Positions 1 through 8,335 of a DNA stretch of 64,000 nt are shown piece by piece. Under the pieces are notes generated by a model. That model searched no databases and was not told the DNA's origin. It was given only the letters and a program-made list of their open reading frames with translations. Origin of the DNA: Paenibacillus ferrarius (GTDB lineage Bacteria > Bacillota > Bacilli > Paenibacillales > NBRC-103111). The position numbers and the translations under genes were made by a program. The DNA lies in the NCBI RefSeq assembly GCF_002027705.1, contig NZ_MBTG01000023.1, positions 62,001 to 126,000 on the forward strand, given 5' to 3'. Each line of letters begins with the position of its first letter. Within the stretch, counting starts at the first letter, position 1.

Positions 1-302
1 ACTTTGCGTGTATACGAAATGTTCCATGTCGGCAAATTCTGACCATTCATGGTGTAATACCCATTCAGGCTGATTGATTGCAAAGCAAATCCATCCGGCA
101 GCGTTATGTATGTCTTAGCTCGCTCCAGCGCTTGCTCTTTCGTAATCTTGGCATCCTGCATCTTGCCATCCCCCGGTGCTAACGGCATAGAAATCGCTTT
201 GCCCTCCACGACCTCGTTCGCCCATACACCTGGAGCAGCGGTTAGCAGCAATGTGGAAGCAAGGACCAACGTTCCAGCTTGTTTGACAATATTCAATGTC
301 AT
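1..302 (-). CDS. Secreted YcdB/YcdC-like protein, N-terminal part (runs off the window)
   Basis: An open frame reads leftward from an ATG at 302 to the window edge, so only about 100 N-terminal residues are present. A GGAGGA ribosome binding site sits directly upstream. The protein opens with a clear signal peptide: Lys-containing n-region, hydrophobic core, and a cut likely after GVWA. It continues with ITKEQALERAKTYITLP and later a YTMNGQ..PTWNISY stretch. That pattern resembles the YcdB/YcdC (PepSY-like) repeat of large secreted Paenibacillus proteins, which often also carry S-layer homology domains. The family call rests on about 75 mature residues, so the domain is tentative; the signal peptide and the reality of the gene are well supported. 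Confidence 0.75.
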   Translation of the reverse strand, partial: MTLNIVKQAGTLVLASTLLLTAAPGVWANEVVEGKAISMPLAPGDGKMQDAKITKEQALERAKTYITLPDGFALQSISLNGYYTMNGQNLPTWNISYTRK

Positions 303-427
303 CTTCCTCCTTAGCGTTTGTACGCTTTTACCTAAAAGATATCTACAATCCCCTAACGAAACGTATTGGTAAAATGTTGCTTGGAAGTTGCCTGACAGGC
401 TTTTTATTTTTTATCCAACCGCGCACA

Positions 428-474
428 AAAAAAAGCACATGCCCGAGCCACCCTTAAGGCGTTCAGACACGTGC
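428..474 (-). terminator. Rho-independent terminator of rluF
   Basis: An imperfect hairpin (arms about 435-453 and 458-474, loop TTAA) is followed, on the minus strand, by a run of T (seen as A at 428-434). It starts three bases beyond the rluF stop codon. Confidence 0.7.
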
Positions 475-476
475 AC

Positions 477-1190
477 TTATTTACTCGATTTGGAGCTTTC
501 CTGACTAAGCGTCTGCATTAAATCCTGCATTTCGCCTTGCGTCAAATTCCGCCATTTCCCCACTTTCAGTGTCCCTAGATGGATATGCATAATCCGTACG
601 CGCTGAAGTCGCACCACACGGTATCCAAACGCTTCGCACATCCGGCGAATTTGCCGGTTAAGCCCTTGGGTCAAAATGATGCGGAAAACACGGTCCCCAA
701 CCTGATAAATCTCACAAGGTTTTGTCATTGTTCCCAGAATACGAACGCCGCTTCCCATTCCTTGCAAAAACATGGGGGTTATCGGCCGATTAACCGTTAC
801 AATGTACTCTTTATCGTGATTATTTTCCGCTCGCAGAATCTGGTTCACAATATCCCCGTTATTGGTCAAAAGAATAAGCCCTTCCGAATCTTTGTCCAGT
901 CGGCCTATGGGGAAAATGCGCTCCGAATGCCCGACGAAGTCGACGATGTTGCCTTTGATATGCGCTTCAGTCGTGCTGGTAATCCCTACTGGCTTGTTGA
1001 GCGCTATGTAGACATGCTCCTTCTTCTCCCCGATCACCTGTCCGTCAATGCGAACCTCATCGCCAGGCCCTACAACGCTTCCCAATCCGGCGAGCTCGCC
1101 GTTAATGGTAACACGCTTCGCCTCCACCCACTTGTCCGCTTCGCGTCTGGAGCAAACGCCGGTTTCACTAATAAATTTATTAATTCTCAT
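477..1190 (-). CDS. rluF: 23S rRNA pseudouridine synthase, RluF type
   Basis: This 237-residue protein has an S4 RNA-binding domain at residues 1-60 (MRINKFISETGVCSRREADKW), then a RsuA/RluB/E/F catalytic domain. The catalytic aspartate lies in GRLDKDSEGL, and a late QGLNRQIRRMCEAFGY motif follows. The pattern fits RluF, which isomerises uridine 2604 of 23S rRNA in the cytoplasm. E. coli RluF is longer at its C-terminus, but firmicute members have this length. It is a single gene with its own terminator. RsuA and RluB are the nearest alternatives; QGLNRQIRRM is typical of the RluE/F branch. Confidence 0.88.
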   Translation of the reverse strand: MRINKFISETGVCSRREADKWVEAKRVTINGELAGLGSVVGPGDEVRIDGQVIGEKKEHVYIALNKPVGITSTTEAHIKGNIVDFVGHSERIFPIGRLDKDSEGLILLTNNGDIVNQILRAENNHDKEYIVTVNRPITPMFLQGMGSGVRILGTMTKPCEIYQVGDRVFRIILTQGLNRQIRRMCEAFGYRVVRLQRVRIMHIHLGTLKVGKWRNLTQGEMQDLMQTLSQESSKSSK

Positions 1191-1385
1191 ACCTGGGAAA
1201 TTCCCTTCTATGCCGTAATCAGACCACTCAAGTACTTCTTATTATGCTGGATTCGCGCATTCGGTTCAAGTAGCCCTGCCTGGAGAATTGTATTCTATGA
1301 AAATAGTATACATAAACTAGTAAATTCATCCACGCGAAATCTTCGAATCTAGCATCTATTAATTCTAGAACAGGAGGGATGCTAA

Positions 1386-1715
1386 ATGAGTATGAAACCT
1401 ATTAAAAAAACGCGCGCGACTTACAAAAAAGCTGTCGCCACAGCTAAACAAGCTAACCGCAAAACCGATTTGGGCAACGGATTCCAACGTTTCTTTTTTA
1501 ACCGCACCATCACGCCTAACACGTATTTCACCTTTACCTTCAATGGGGGAAGCTTAAAACCGATTAGTGGCGGATTCTTTATCGCTAATCAGAACTCGTT
1601 GCCTGCCTATGCAACCAGCTTCTACAACCAAAGTGATTTTGTTTATGTGATAACCGTCTTCAATCCTACTTCTTTCACTCGTGCCATTTCCTTTACCTTT
1701 GTTGCTAAGCAGTAA
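1386..1715 (+). CDS. Unknown small basic protein
   Basis: I do not recognise this 109-residue protein. A good CAGGAGGG site lies before ATG 1386. The first 30 residues are strongly basic and Ala/Lys/Thr rich without a hydrophobic core, so no signal peptide is evident. The rest is rich in Phe, Thr, Asn and Ser in short alternating runs (TYFTFTFNGG, AISFTFVAKQ), suggesting a small beta-sandwich. It contains no cysteine. It is transcribed alone between rluF and an oxidoreductase gene. A spore- or surface-associated role would fit the basic tail plus beta body, but that is only a guess. Confidence 0.7.
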   Translation: MSMKPIKKTRATYKKAVATAKQANRKTDLGNGFQRFFFNRTITPNTYFTFTFNGGSLKPISGGFFIANQNSLPAYATSFYNQSDFVYVITVFNPTSFTRAISFTFVAKQ

Positions 1716-1799
1716 GGGAGAAGCAGCCTGACACTTTTCTATCTATCTGAACGATGTTTGATATACTAAGAGAAACTATGCATCATCAGGAGGACAATT

Positions 1800-2420
1800 A
1801 TGCGCATCCTGCTCTTGGGAGCCACAGGCCGAGTCGGCCAACGAATTATGCAACGGGCCTTGATGGACAAACACGAGGTCACTGCGCTTGTTCGCAGTCC
1901 GGACAAGATCACTCTCTCGTCCGATCAGCTCACTTTATTACGCGGAGACGCTTGTCATGCCGATGATATCCATGCTGCTGTCAGCGGCGTGGATGTGATC
2001 ATAAGCTGCCTCGGAACCGATGGAGGTACCGTGTTGACTGAATTCACGCCCCTGCTGATCAGGGCGATGCAAGCTCACGGTGTGAGCCGCGTTGTCACCG
2101 TCGGCACAGCCGGCATCCTGCAGAGCCGGGAACACGCCGGCTTGCTTCGCTACGAAGCCCCGGACTCCCGGCGCTCTTCCACCCGAGCCGCGGAGGAGCA
2201 CCGCAGAGCATGGGAAATGCTCGCTGCATCGGGCTTACGCTGGACGGTTGTCTGTCCGACGTACCTGCCGGATGGTGAGCCGCAAGGCAGCTTCCGCACC
2301 GAGCGGGACTACTTGCCGGAAGGTGGCATGTCGATCACTGTGGGGGATACCGCGGCGTTCACCTATCAAGTCGCCTGCGCGGATGAGTATGGCGAATGCC
2401 GGGTAGGGCTTGCCTATTGA
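1800..2420 (+). CDS. NAD(P)-binding oxidoreductase, NmrA/SDR-a type
   Basis: A 206-residue Rossmann-fold protein. The dinucleotide-binding motif GATGRVGQRI occupies residues 7-16, followed by a VRSPDK stretch that usually contacts the NADP phosphate, and by DVIISCLGTDGG. It resembles the NAD(P)H-binding (NmrA-like, biliverdin-reductase-B-like) family, which reduces flavins or quinones or acts as a redox sensor. The substrate cannot be read from sequence. A strong AGGAGG site precedes ATG 1800. It is monocistronic and ends before a strong bidirectional hairpin. Confidence 0.85.
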   Translation: MRILLLGATGRVGQRIMQRALMDKHEVTALVRSPDKITLSSDQLTLLRGDACHADDIHAAVSGVDVIISCLGTDGGTVLTEFTPLLIRAMQAHGVSRVVTVGTAGILQSREHAGLLRYEAPDSRRSSTRAAEEHRRAWEMLAASGLRWTVVCPTYLPDGEPQGSFRTERDYLPEGGMSITVGDTAAFTYQVACADEYGECRVGLAY

Positions 2421-2456
2421 GCGACTGCACGAAGTGATAGCCAGTAGCGCCATGAC

Positions 2457-2498
2457 AAAAAAGGATGGAAGCCGATATAACGGCATCCATCCTTTTTT
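2457..2498 (+). terminator. Strong bidirectional terminator
   Basis: The arms AAAAAAGGATGG (2457-2468) and CCATCCTTTTTT (2487-2498) pair perfectly, and an inner GCCG/CGGC pair extends the stem. It follows the oxidoreductase stop codon at 2420. Confidence 0.9.
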
Positions 2499-2610
2499 GG
2501 CTGCAAGCTCTTTCCTAGCCTCTGCTTCGTTCTTTCGCCAAGGCCGCGATATTGACCAAAGAAATCACAATACCAACAGCACGGAACACAGAGCGGGTTA
2601 GCCCGCACGC

Positions 2611-2660
2611 GCAAAGAGCCAACAGACGCGAAAGCTCCCCCGCGTCTGTTGGCTTCTTTT
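2611..2660 (-). terminator. Terminator of the bmrCD operon
   Basis: A 13-bp perfect stem (2618-2630 with 2641-2653) overlaps the end of bmrD. T-rich stretches flank it on both strands, so it may work in both directions. Confidence 0.8.
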
Positions 2661-4725
2661 ACAAACCGCTGCGCACTTCGTCTTCAGCGGCCGCTGCTGT
2701 TTCTGGATGTCCCTGCTGCAGCTGGTACATCTGGTAGTACCGACCGAGGAGCCCCATCAGCTCCTCGTGATTGCCTCGCTCGACGATTTCGCCGTGGTCG
2801 AGCACTAGAATTTGGTCGGCGCTTTTGATCGTCGACAGGCGGTGGGCAATGATGAAGGTGGTTCGCCCCTTCGACAGCACTTCAAGCGCGGCCTGAATAA
2901 CGGCCTCGGTCTCCGTGTCGATGGAGGCCGTCGCCTCATCGAGAATCAAGATCGCCGGGTCGAACGCCAGCGCCCGGGCGAAGGAAATCAGCTGCCGCTG
3001 CCCGGCCGACAGCGTGCTGCCCTTCTCGACCACAGGCTCGTCGATGCCGTGCGGCAGGCCCTTGAACATCTCCGCTGCGCCAACCTCGCGCAGCGCAGCT
3101 TCTACCCGTTCCCGGGTGATGGACGGATCATCCAACGAAACGTTGGAGGCAATCGTCCCTGTGAATAGGAACGGGTCCTGCAGCACGATGCCCATATGCT
3201 GGCGCAGCAGCTGCTTAGGCATCTCGCGCACCTCGCGGCCGTCGATCGTGATCCGGCCATCGTTCACATCGTAGAAGCGGAAGAGCAGATTCAAGATCGA
3301 GCTTTTGCCTGATCCGGTATGCCCAACCAGCGCAACCGTCTGCCCTTGTTTGGCCTCAAACGAAATATCTTTCAGCACATCTTCGCCTTCTTTATAAGCA
3401 AAACGCACATGCTCAAACTTAACATTGCCCTTATAACGATCAGATTTCTCCGCAGCGACATCAATGCCTTGCTCATCGAGCAGCTCGAATACGCGATCCG
3501 CGGAGACAAGCGCCCTCTCCAGGTTCGGCAGCTGGTTCACGATGCCCACCATCGGATGAAACATCCGGTTCAGATAGTCAACGAAAGCGTACAACACCCC
3601 AACCGTAATCAGCGTATTCAAGCTGCTGCCGCCAACATACCAGATAAGACCGAAGAAGAATAAATTCCGAACTACGTTCATCAAATTATGCGAAGTTAGC
3701 GAGTTCAGGCTGAGCAATTTGTTTTGATACGACGTATATTCATCGTTCAATTGTTCGAATTCCTGAATCGTTTCCTTTTGCCGGCGAAAAGCCTGAATGA
3801 TGGTCATCCCTTGAATCGACTCATTAATGATCCCATTGATGGACCCAATCCGCTCGCGAATCTCATGATTGAAGTAAGAAGCAAATTTACGATAAACAAC
3901 AATCCAGACATAGAGCAAAGGAATGACCGGAAGTGTAAACAAAGCGAGCCTATAATCTAGAATGAATAATGCCGCGATAATGCCAACGATATAAATCGTG
4001 CCTGTAAAAAAGTTAGCCAACACCTGGATATACAGATCTTTGACAGACTCCGTGTCATTAGTAATTCGAGATACAATTTTGCCCGCTGGCTGATTATCAA
4101 AATAGTTGATCGGCAGCCGCTGAATTTGCGCGAACACATCGCTTCGCATGCGCTGGATGATCCGATTGGCTGCGGACTGAAGTAAATACCGTTGCCCGTA
4201 GGTGAAGGCAGCTCCAACTAAAATCAGTAAGAAGTAGAGACCTGCCAATTTCATTAAACTAATAAATTCAGGCTTATAGAATGCATAAAGTTCTTGTACG
4301 CCTAGCTTTTGAATATCATATTCTGCTTTCTCTGATCCTTGCGTTATGGTTAGCTTCCCAGTATCTGAAAGCTTGCGTACGCCATCAAATACAATGGGCT
4401 GATCCACCCATACGAATTGGCTGCCCACCTGCAAAATGCGAACTTCTTTCCCCTTCGGCTCCCCTTCAGGAAAGTTATCGCCCCGCATATAGAACGTGCC
4501 GCCTCTAGGAACGGACTTACCGGTTTGCGTCGCGGACTGCGTCTCATACCACGGCTTCTCGATACCGAGAATATGCGTATCAATCATTTGCCGCGCGATA
4601 AAAGGGCCTGCCAGCTCGGTCGCTACGGCTACAGATAAGAAAAGGAGCGCAATAAGCAGCGGCTTTTTGAATAGGGCTGCATATTGAAATAATCGTTTAC
4701 CTGTTTGTTTCATTTGGTTTCTCAC
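2659..4725 (-). CDS. bmrD: ABC multidrug exporter half, BmrD/YheH type (catalytic subunit)
   Basis: A 688-residue fused membrane/ATPase half-transporter. The membrane domain spans about residues 20-390, with an extra domain of about 95 residues inserted between TM1 and TM2 (58-152). That is a hallmark of B. subtilis YheH/BmrD and would lie outside the cell. The nucleotide-binding domain has Walker A GHTGSGKSS (468-476), the signature LSAGQ (572-576), and Walker B ending in D596-E597, so its catalytic glutamate is intact. It lies 27 bp downstream of its partner, which has Asp at that position; together they form a heterodimeric exporter with one competent ATP site. Known substrates of the family are Hoechst dyes, ethidium and some antibiotics. 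Confidence 0.93.
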   Translation of the reverse strand: MRNQMKQTGKRLFQYAALFKKPLLIALLFLSVAVATELAGPFIARQMIDTHILGIEKPWYETQSATQTGKSVPRGGTFYMRGDNFPEGEPKGKEVRILQVGSQFVWVDQPIVFDGVRKLSDTGKLTITQGSEKAEYDIQKLGVQELYAFYKPEFISLMKLAGLYFLLILVGAAFTYGQRYLLQSAANRIIQRMRSDVFAQIQRLPINYFDNQPAGKIVSRITNDTESVKDLYIQVLANFFTGTIYIVGIIAALFILDYRLALFTLPVIPLLYVWIVVYRKFASYFNHEIRERIGSINGIINESIQGMTIIQAFRRQKETIQEFEQLNDEYTSYQNKLLSLNSLTSHNLMNVVRNLFFFGLIWYVGGSSLNTLITVGVLYAFVDYLNRMFHPMVGIVNQLPNLERALVSADRVFELLDEQGIDVAAEKSDRYKGNVKFEHVRFAYKEGEDVLKDISFEAKQGQTVALVGHTGSGKSSILNLLFRFYDVNDGRITIDGREVREMPKQLLRQHMGIVLQDPFLFTGTIASNVSLDDPSITRERVEAALREVGAAEMFKGLPHGIDEPVVEKGSTLSAGQRQLISFARALAFDPAILILDEATASIDTETEAVIQAALEVLSKGRTTFIIAHRLSTIKSADQILVLDHGEIVERGNHEELMGLLGRYYQMYQLQQGHPETAAAAEDEVRSGL

Positions 4726-4752
4726 CTTCTTTTCAGCTTTATCTATAATCTG

Positions 4753-6498
4753 CTACGCCTGTGTTGTCTCCTCAAGCTGCTGACGGTCATACTGCTCTTT
4801 GTACCAGCCGCCAAGCGCAATAAGCTGCTCATGCGTGCCTTCTTCCACGATATAGCCTTCATCCAATACGACAATCCAGTCCGCATGCTGAACAGCTGAT
4901 AAGCGGTGAGTGGTGATGAGTGTTGTTTTACCTGCACGTTCCGAGCGAATGCCGCGAATGATCTCCGCTTCTGTTTTGGCGTCCACTGCCGAGAGTGCGT
5001 CGTCCAGCATGAGGATTTCCGGATCTACATAAAGCGCCCGCGCAATGGAAACACGCTGCTTCTGGCCGCCGGATAAGGCTACGCCTCTTTCACCGACTAA
5101 CGTCTGCAAACCTTCCGGCAGAAACTCAACGTCCTTGCGGAAGGCAGCAAGCTCAAGTGCTTGTTGGAGCTGATCTTCCGATCCTCCGCTTTGACCGAAC
5201 ATAATGTTCTCTCTGACTGTTTTGGAGAAAAGAACCGGTTCCTGCGGCACATAGCCAATCCATCCGAGGACCGTATCAATGCTCAGCTGCTCAATAGGCG
5301 TATCCGACAGCTTGATGGCTCCTTGCCCCGGCGGATATTCTCTTAAAAGCTGCTTGAGCAGCGTGGTTTTGCCGCTTCCTGTGCGGCCCACAATGCCAAG
5401 CGTTTGACCACGCTGCAAATGGAATGAAATATTAACTAAATTATCAATCGAAGAGGACGGATAACGGAAGGTGACATTTTGAAAGCTGATCGTATTCGGC
5501 AGCAAAAGCGTTTTGGCTTGCGGATCTTCTTTCACATCCGGCTTATAGCCAAGCGTCTCGTTTACCCGATCAAGGGAAGCATTCCCGCGCTGCATGATGT
5601 TCATCAGCTCACCGATGGCGAACATCGGCCAGATCAGCATACCCAAGAAGGTATTGAAGGAAACCAGCTCGCCGAGCGTCAGTTCACTATGGAAAACCAT
5701 ATAGCCGCCGTAGCATAATCCGATCAAATACGAAATGCCGACCAGAATTTTGACCGTTGGTTCAAAAAGAGCGTCGATAATGGCAACTGCGATATTTTTG
5801 CGGAATACATCGTCCGTCATCGTTTTGAAGCTTTGTTCACTCGCTTTCTCTTGCACGAAAGCGCGTATCACTCGAACGCCTGCGATCGTTTCCAGCACGC
5901 GGTCATTCATTTGCCCAAAAGCATCCTGTGCCCGTATGAATCTCTCATGAATACGACTGCCATAAACGGTAATCGCAATCGCCATGAAGGGCAGCGGAAT
6001 AATGGCCGCCAAGGTCAGCTTCCAGCTAATGAAGAAGCCCATCATCGCCAGAATAGTTAACATGAACAAGGTTGAGTCGACGAATGTCAAAATACCGAAG
6101 CCCGCCGTCGTCGATACTGCCTGCAAATCATTGGTGGCTCTAGCCATCAGATCTCCAGTACGGTTGCGCTCGTAAAACGTTGGTGTCATGCGGAGCAGCT
6201 GTCTCATTAAGCGGGAGCGGAGAATACGCTCTAATACGAAAGCACCGCCAAACAGCTGGTACAGCCAAACATAAGATAGTCCGTAGCCCGCGACGATTAA
6301 CGCGCCCCAGAAGGCGAGCAATTGCACCAGCTTGCTTCCTGTCAAAGTTCCCATGTGTATGCCATCAATCGCATAGCCGATCAGCTTCGGAGGAATTACG
6401 TCAATAATCCCGACGATAATCAGCAGTCCAATGGCAATCGTGTAACGCTTCCAGTTCATTCGAAAGAACCAAGCTAATTTCTTTAATACTGTAAACAT
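4753..6498 (-). CDS. bmrC: ABC multidrug exporter half, BmrC/YheI type (degenerate-site subunit)
   Basis: A 581-residue half-transporter: membrane domain about 15-315, Walker A GRTGSGKTT (371-379), signature LSGGQ (475-479), Walker B MLDD ending at D500. Asp replaces the catalytic Glu, at the same residue number as in B. subtilis BmrC. First gene of the bmrC-bmrD operon; a GAGGAG site precedes ATG 6498. About 320 nt of untranslated leader separate the start from the likely promoter. That leader contains a short coding frame and a terminator/antiterminator, implying induction by drugs that stall ribosomes. Confidence 0.93.
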   Translation of the reverse strand: MFTVLKKLAWFFRMNWKRYTIAIGLLIIVGIIDVIPPKLIGYAIDGIHMGTLTGSKLVQLLAFWGALIVAGYGLSYVWLYQLFGGAFVLERILRSRLMRQLLRMTPTFYERNRTGDLMARATNDLQAVSTTAGFGILTFVDSTLFMLTILAMMGFFISWKLTLAAIIPLPFMAIAITVYGSRIHERFIRAQDAFGQMNDRVLETIAGVRVIRAFVQEKASEQSFKTMTDDVFRKNIAVAIIDALFEPTVKILVGISYLIGLCYGGYMVFHSELTLGELVSFNTFLGMLIWPMFAIGELMNIMQRGNASLDRVNETLGYKPDVKEDPQAKTLLLPNTISFQNVTFRYPSSSIDNLVNISFHLQRGQTLGIVGRTGSGKTTLLKQLLREYPPGQGAIKLSDTPIEQLSIDTVLGWIGYVPQEPVLFSKTVRENIMFGQSGGSEDQLQQALELAAFRKDVEFLPEGLQTLVGERGVALSGGQKQRVSIARALYVDPEILMLDDALSAVDAKTEAEIIRGIRSERAGKTTLITTHRLSAVQHADWIVVLDEGYIVEEGTHEQLIALGGWYKEQYDRQQLEETTQA

Positions 6499-6594
6499 CT
6501 ATCTTTTCACTCCTCTCAAATGGCGCAAACGAATACCTACTTATCCACGCAAAAAGGGCACATCGCACGCCGCGATATGCCTTCTATTAAGCAG

Positions 6595-6633
6595 AAAAGC
6601 GCTCGTCACGAACTTGTTCGTAACCCGCGCTTT
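6595..6633 (-). terminator. Leader terminator (attenuator) upstream of bmrC
   Basis: On the minus strand, AAAGCGC (6633-6627) pairs with GCGCTTTT (6602-6595), and an inner GTTACGAAC/GTTCGTGAC stem with one mismatch extends it. TTTTCTGCTT follows. The 5' arm includes GCGGGTTAC (6628-6620), which is also perfectly complementary to GTAACCCGC inside the leader ORF (6706-6698). Forming that second pairing would prevent the terminator. Confidence 0.78.
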
Positions 6634-6662
6634 CCATTAGCGTTTATGATGGGGATCAGAGA

Positions 6663-6689
6663 CTGAACAGACATTAGGCGTGTGTTCAG
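6663..6689 (-). promoter_or_regulatory. Hairpin at the leader-ORF stop codon
   Basis: CTGAACA (6689-6683 on the minus strand) pairs with TGTTCAG (6669-6663), a 7-bp stem that overlaps the leader stop codon. It sits between the two antiterminator arms, so it may help bring them together or act as a ribosome-release hairpin. Confidence 0.5.
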
Positions 6690-6778
6690 GCCAATAAGCG
6701 GGTTACTTCATATGAAATTGTATGGTCAAGATTCGGCTTGCCGTGATGGAATAATCGCTTCATAACCATATCAATCAT
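6686..6778 (-). CDS. bmrB: BmrB-like regulatory leader peptide, 30 residues
   Basis: A short frame runs from ATG 6778 to TGA 6688-6686, reading MIDMVMKRLFHHG, then KPNLDHTISYEV, then TRLLA. A GGGGGG site lies 7 nt upstream (6786-6791). Codons 25-27 (GTA ACC CGC, 6706-6698) are a perfect complement of the 5' arm of the terminator at 6595-6633. A ribosome finishing this peptide would cover that arm and let the terminator form; one stalled early would leave it free to make the antiterminator. This is the layout described for B. subtilis bmrB ahead of bmrCD. The peptide sequence itself is not obviously conserved with BmrB, so the homology claim rests on position and architecture. Confidence 0.72.
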   Translation of the reverse strand: MIDMVMKRLFHHGKPNLDHTISYEVTRLLA

Positions 6779-6828
6779 CTTATAACCCCCCTTTTCCCAA
6801 AAGTTGTATATTTAAGCTTACAGTGGTG

Positions 6829-6858
6829 ATCTTAACATCCTTCTCAAGTCTGTGTCAA
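6829..6858 (-). promoter_or_regulatory. Likely promoter of the bmrBCD transcript
   Basis: On the minus strand a perfect -35 TTGACA (6858-6853) lies 18 bp from a -10 TAAGAT (6834-6829). Transcription would begin about 45 nt before the leader start codon. Confidence 0.55.
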
Positions 6859-7010
6859 TCGGAGAGAAAGACTATAACGGAACTCTCTGAATGAGGAATT
6901 TCGGATCGTATTACTCACCTTTAGCTGGAAGCCAAATGTCACACATGTTTCAAAATCTCCCGGCATATTCATAACATATAGGTTCATTGCGCATAGGGGA
7001 GTGAATGTCC

Positions 7011-7193
7011 ATGGTCGATAAAGTGTTTGCGTTGCTAGGATGGATCACGGCCTTTGGAATTGTGATTGGAGGCGTTACGGCTGCTATCGCCCGCTTCGTC
7101 AGCCGCGATTCAACGAAGTACGATATGGAGTTTCTGTGGGGGCATCGCTATACATTGGAGGAGCTGGAGTTGACGCTGCGGGAACCTGTTTGA
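7011..7193 (+). CDS. Small single-span membrane protein, unknown
   Basis: A 60-residue protein counted from ATG 7011. An in-frame ATG at 7005 lies only 3 nt from the AGGGGAG site at 6995-7001, whereas 7011 is 9 nt away and is the better start. Residues 3-25 form one membrane span (FALLGWITAFGIVIGG), and the tail is charged (RDSTKYDMEF...LTLREPV). It has no recognised family and stands alone, divergent from bmrBCD. Confidence 0.6.
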   Translation: MVDKVFALLGWITAFGIVIGGVTAAIARFVSRDSTKYDMEFLWGHRYTLEELELTLREPV

Positions 7194-7699
7194 GCTGCTT
7201 TGCGGCGCTGTGAGATGACAATGATCTGCTGTAAGCACGTTTTTTCAACGCTACAGAGGGGGAGGGCTGCGGTTTTACTCCTTGAGCGGTGCAAAATACC
7301 TCGTGATGCTGGGATTGCAACATAACTCTCCCTCGCGAATACAAGATAAGGCCGGACTCACGTTCGTCCCAATGGGAATTTGTAGAATTGCAGAAAAACC
7401 CATATGAAAAGGAAATATGATCCGCTATTTGGCTCAAAATGCGATATTCGCAGCTGAAAGGGAAATATGATCCCTTATTTCACCTTTATAAGGTGAATTT
7501 CCAGCAATTTAGACAAATTAGCGTACTATAGTTCCGTTTGATCAGCCAAATGGCCGTTGGACGATGAATAAGGGAACGTAGTTGCCTTCGGGCATCATGT
7601 CAGCATCCGCAAGACCCTCAACTAACCATGTGGGCTCAACTCCTCGGCAACCTCAAATAGCAAGCTTCGCTCTCCTCACAACATATAAATTATCTATTA
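7194..7699. other. Gene-free stretch with two copies of a 20-bp repeat
   Basis: No convincing gene is seen. A 20-bp sequence beginning GGAAATATGATCC occurs at 7411-7430 and 7461-7480, exactly 50 bp apart, each ending in CTATTT or TTATTT. The second copy is preceded by AAG and can fold (GGGA...TCCC). Confidence 0.6.
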
Positions 7700-7743
7700 A
7701 AAAGGGTAATCTGCCAGCTGCTCAGCTTCCAGATCACCCTTTT
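7700..7743 (-). terminator. Terminator of the DUF2231 gene
   Basis: On the minus strand, AAAAGGGTGATCTG pairs with CAGATTACCCTTTT (a 14-bp stem with one mismatch), followed by further T and A. It lies just past the stop codon at 7746. Confidence 0.88.
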
Positions 7744-7745
7744 CT

Positions 7746-8249
7746 TTACTTGGCAGAGGCTTGTCCATTGGCTGCCGCTGGTGCTCCCACTCCAGAGGCA
7801 CCTGGACCTTGTCCTGGGCCGGTTCCGGGACCGCTGCCTGGGACGCCGGTCATAGGTCGATGAACCATTTGACCTCCAAGGTGGCCCGTGTAGCTAACGA
7901 GAATAACCGCGGCCAGCGCGCCAATCAAATAAATGGGGTTGCGGCCCAATTCGAGCTTTTTCCAAATCAATAAGCCTACGCGAACGATGGCAAGCACAAT
8001 GGCGAGGAACATAGTAAGGCGTGCATACAGCTCATGCGGAACAACCAGCGGATTGCGCCAAGGCGACGGGCCTGTAAGAACCGCTGCGACGGTACCCAAG
8101 GCGCCAACGATCATACACAGCATCCCTGCCGAATGCCAGTCGCGTTTTTTGAAAATCAAAGCAATCAAATCAAAAACAAAGCTAAAAATAAGAAGTGCGA
8201 TAGGGACATGTGTCACGATGAAATGCAAATTATTCAAAATGTAATCCAC
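7746..8249 (-). CDS. DUF2231 membrane protein
   Basis: A 167-residue protein with four predicted membrane spans, opening HFIVTHVPIALLIFSFVFD and ending its last span with SYTGHLGGQMVHR, both typical of DUF2231. Conserved histidines (the HVP near the start, TGHLGG) hint at haem or metal binding, but this is unproven. The C-terminal 35 residues are Gly/Pro/Ala rich and likely disordered. The start is GTG 8249 behind AGAGGAGAG. Its -10 box is covered by an operator identical in form to the one before the neighbouring BlaI-type repressor, so the two units are probably co-regulated. Confidence 0.85.
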   Translation of the reverse strand: MDYILNNLHFIVTHVPIALLIFSFVFDLIALIFKKRDWHSAGMLCMIVGALGTVAAVLTGPSPWRNPLVVPHELYARLTMFLAIVLAIVRVGLLIWKKLELGRNPIYLIGALAAVILVSYTGHLGGQMVHRPMTGVPGSGPGTGPGQGPGASGVGAPAAANGQASAK

Positions 8250-8283
8250 TTCGTTTCTCTCCTCTATCTATTTATTACCGTTA

Positions 8284-8300
8284 CACTACATAGTGTAGTG
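8284..8300 (-). promoter_or_regulatory. BlaI-type operator before the DUF2231 gene
   Basis: CACTAC-ATAGT-GTAGTG is a perfect inverted repeat with 6-bp arms and a 5-bp spacer. Its centre covers the -10 box. It matches the second operator at 9676-9692 in half-site and spacing. Confidence 0.78.
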
Positions 8301-8320
8301 TTTAAGGCCTCTGAAGTCAA
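8292..8320 (-). promoter_or_regulatory. Promoter of the DUF2231 gene
   Basis: On the minus strand, TTGACT (8320-8315) lies 17 bp from TACACT (8297-8292). The -10 box is embedded in the BlaI-type operator. Confidence 0.7.
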
Positions 8321-8335
8321 TATTTACCTCTAAAT

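Noticed and set aside
579-1352. A 257-codon plus-strand frame over rluF
   Set aside because: It is antisense to rluF, has no family motif, and continues into intergenic DNA.
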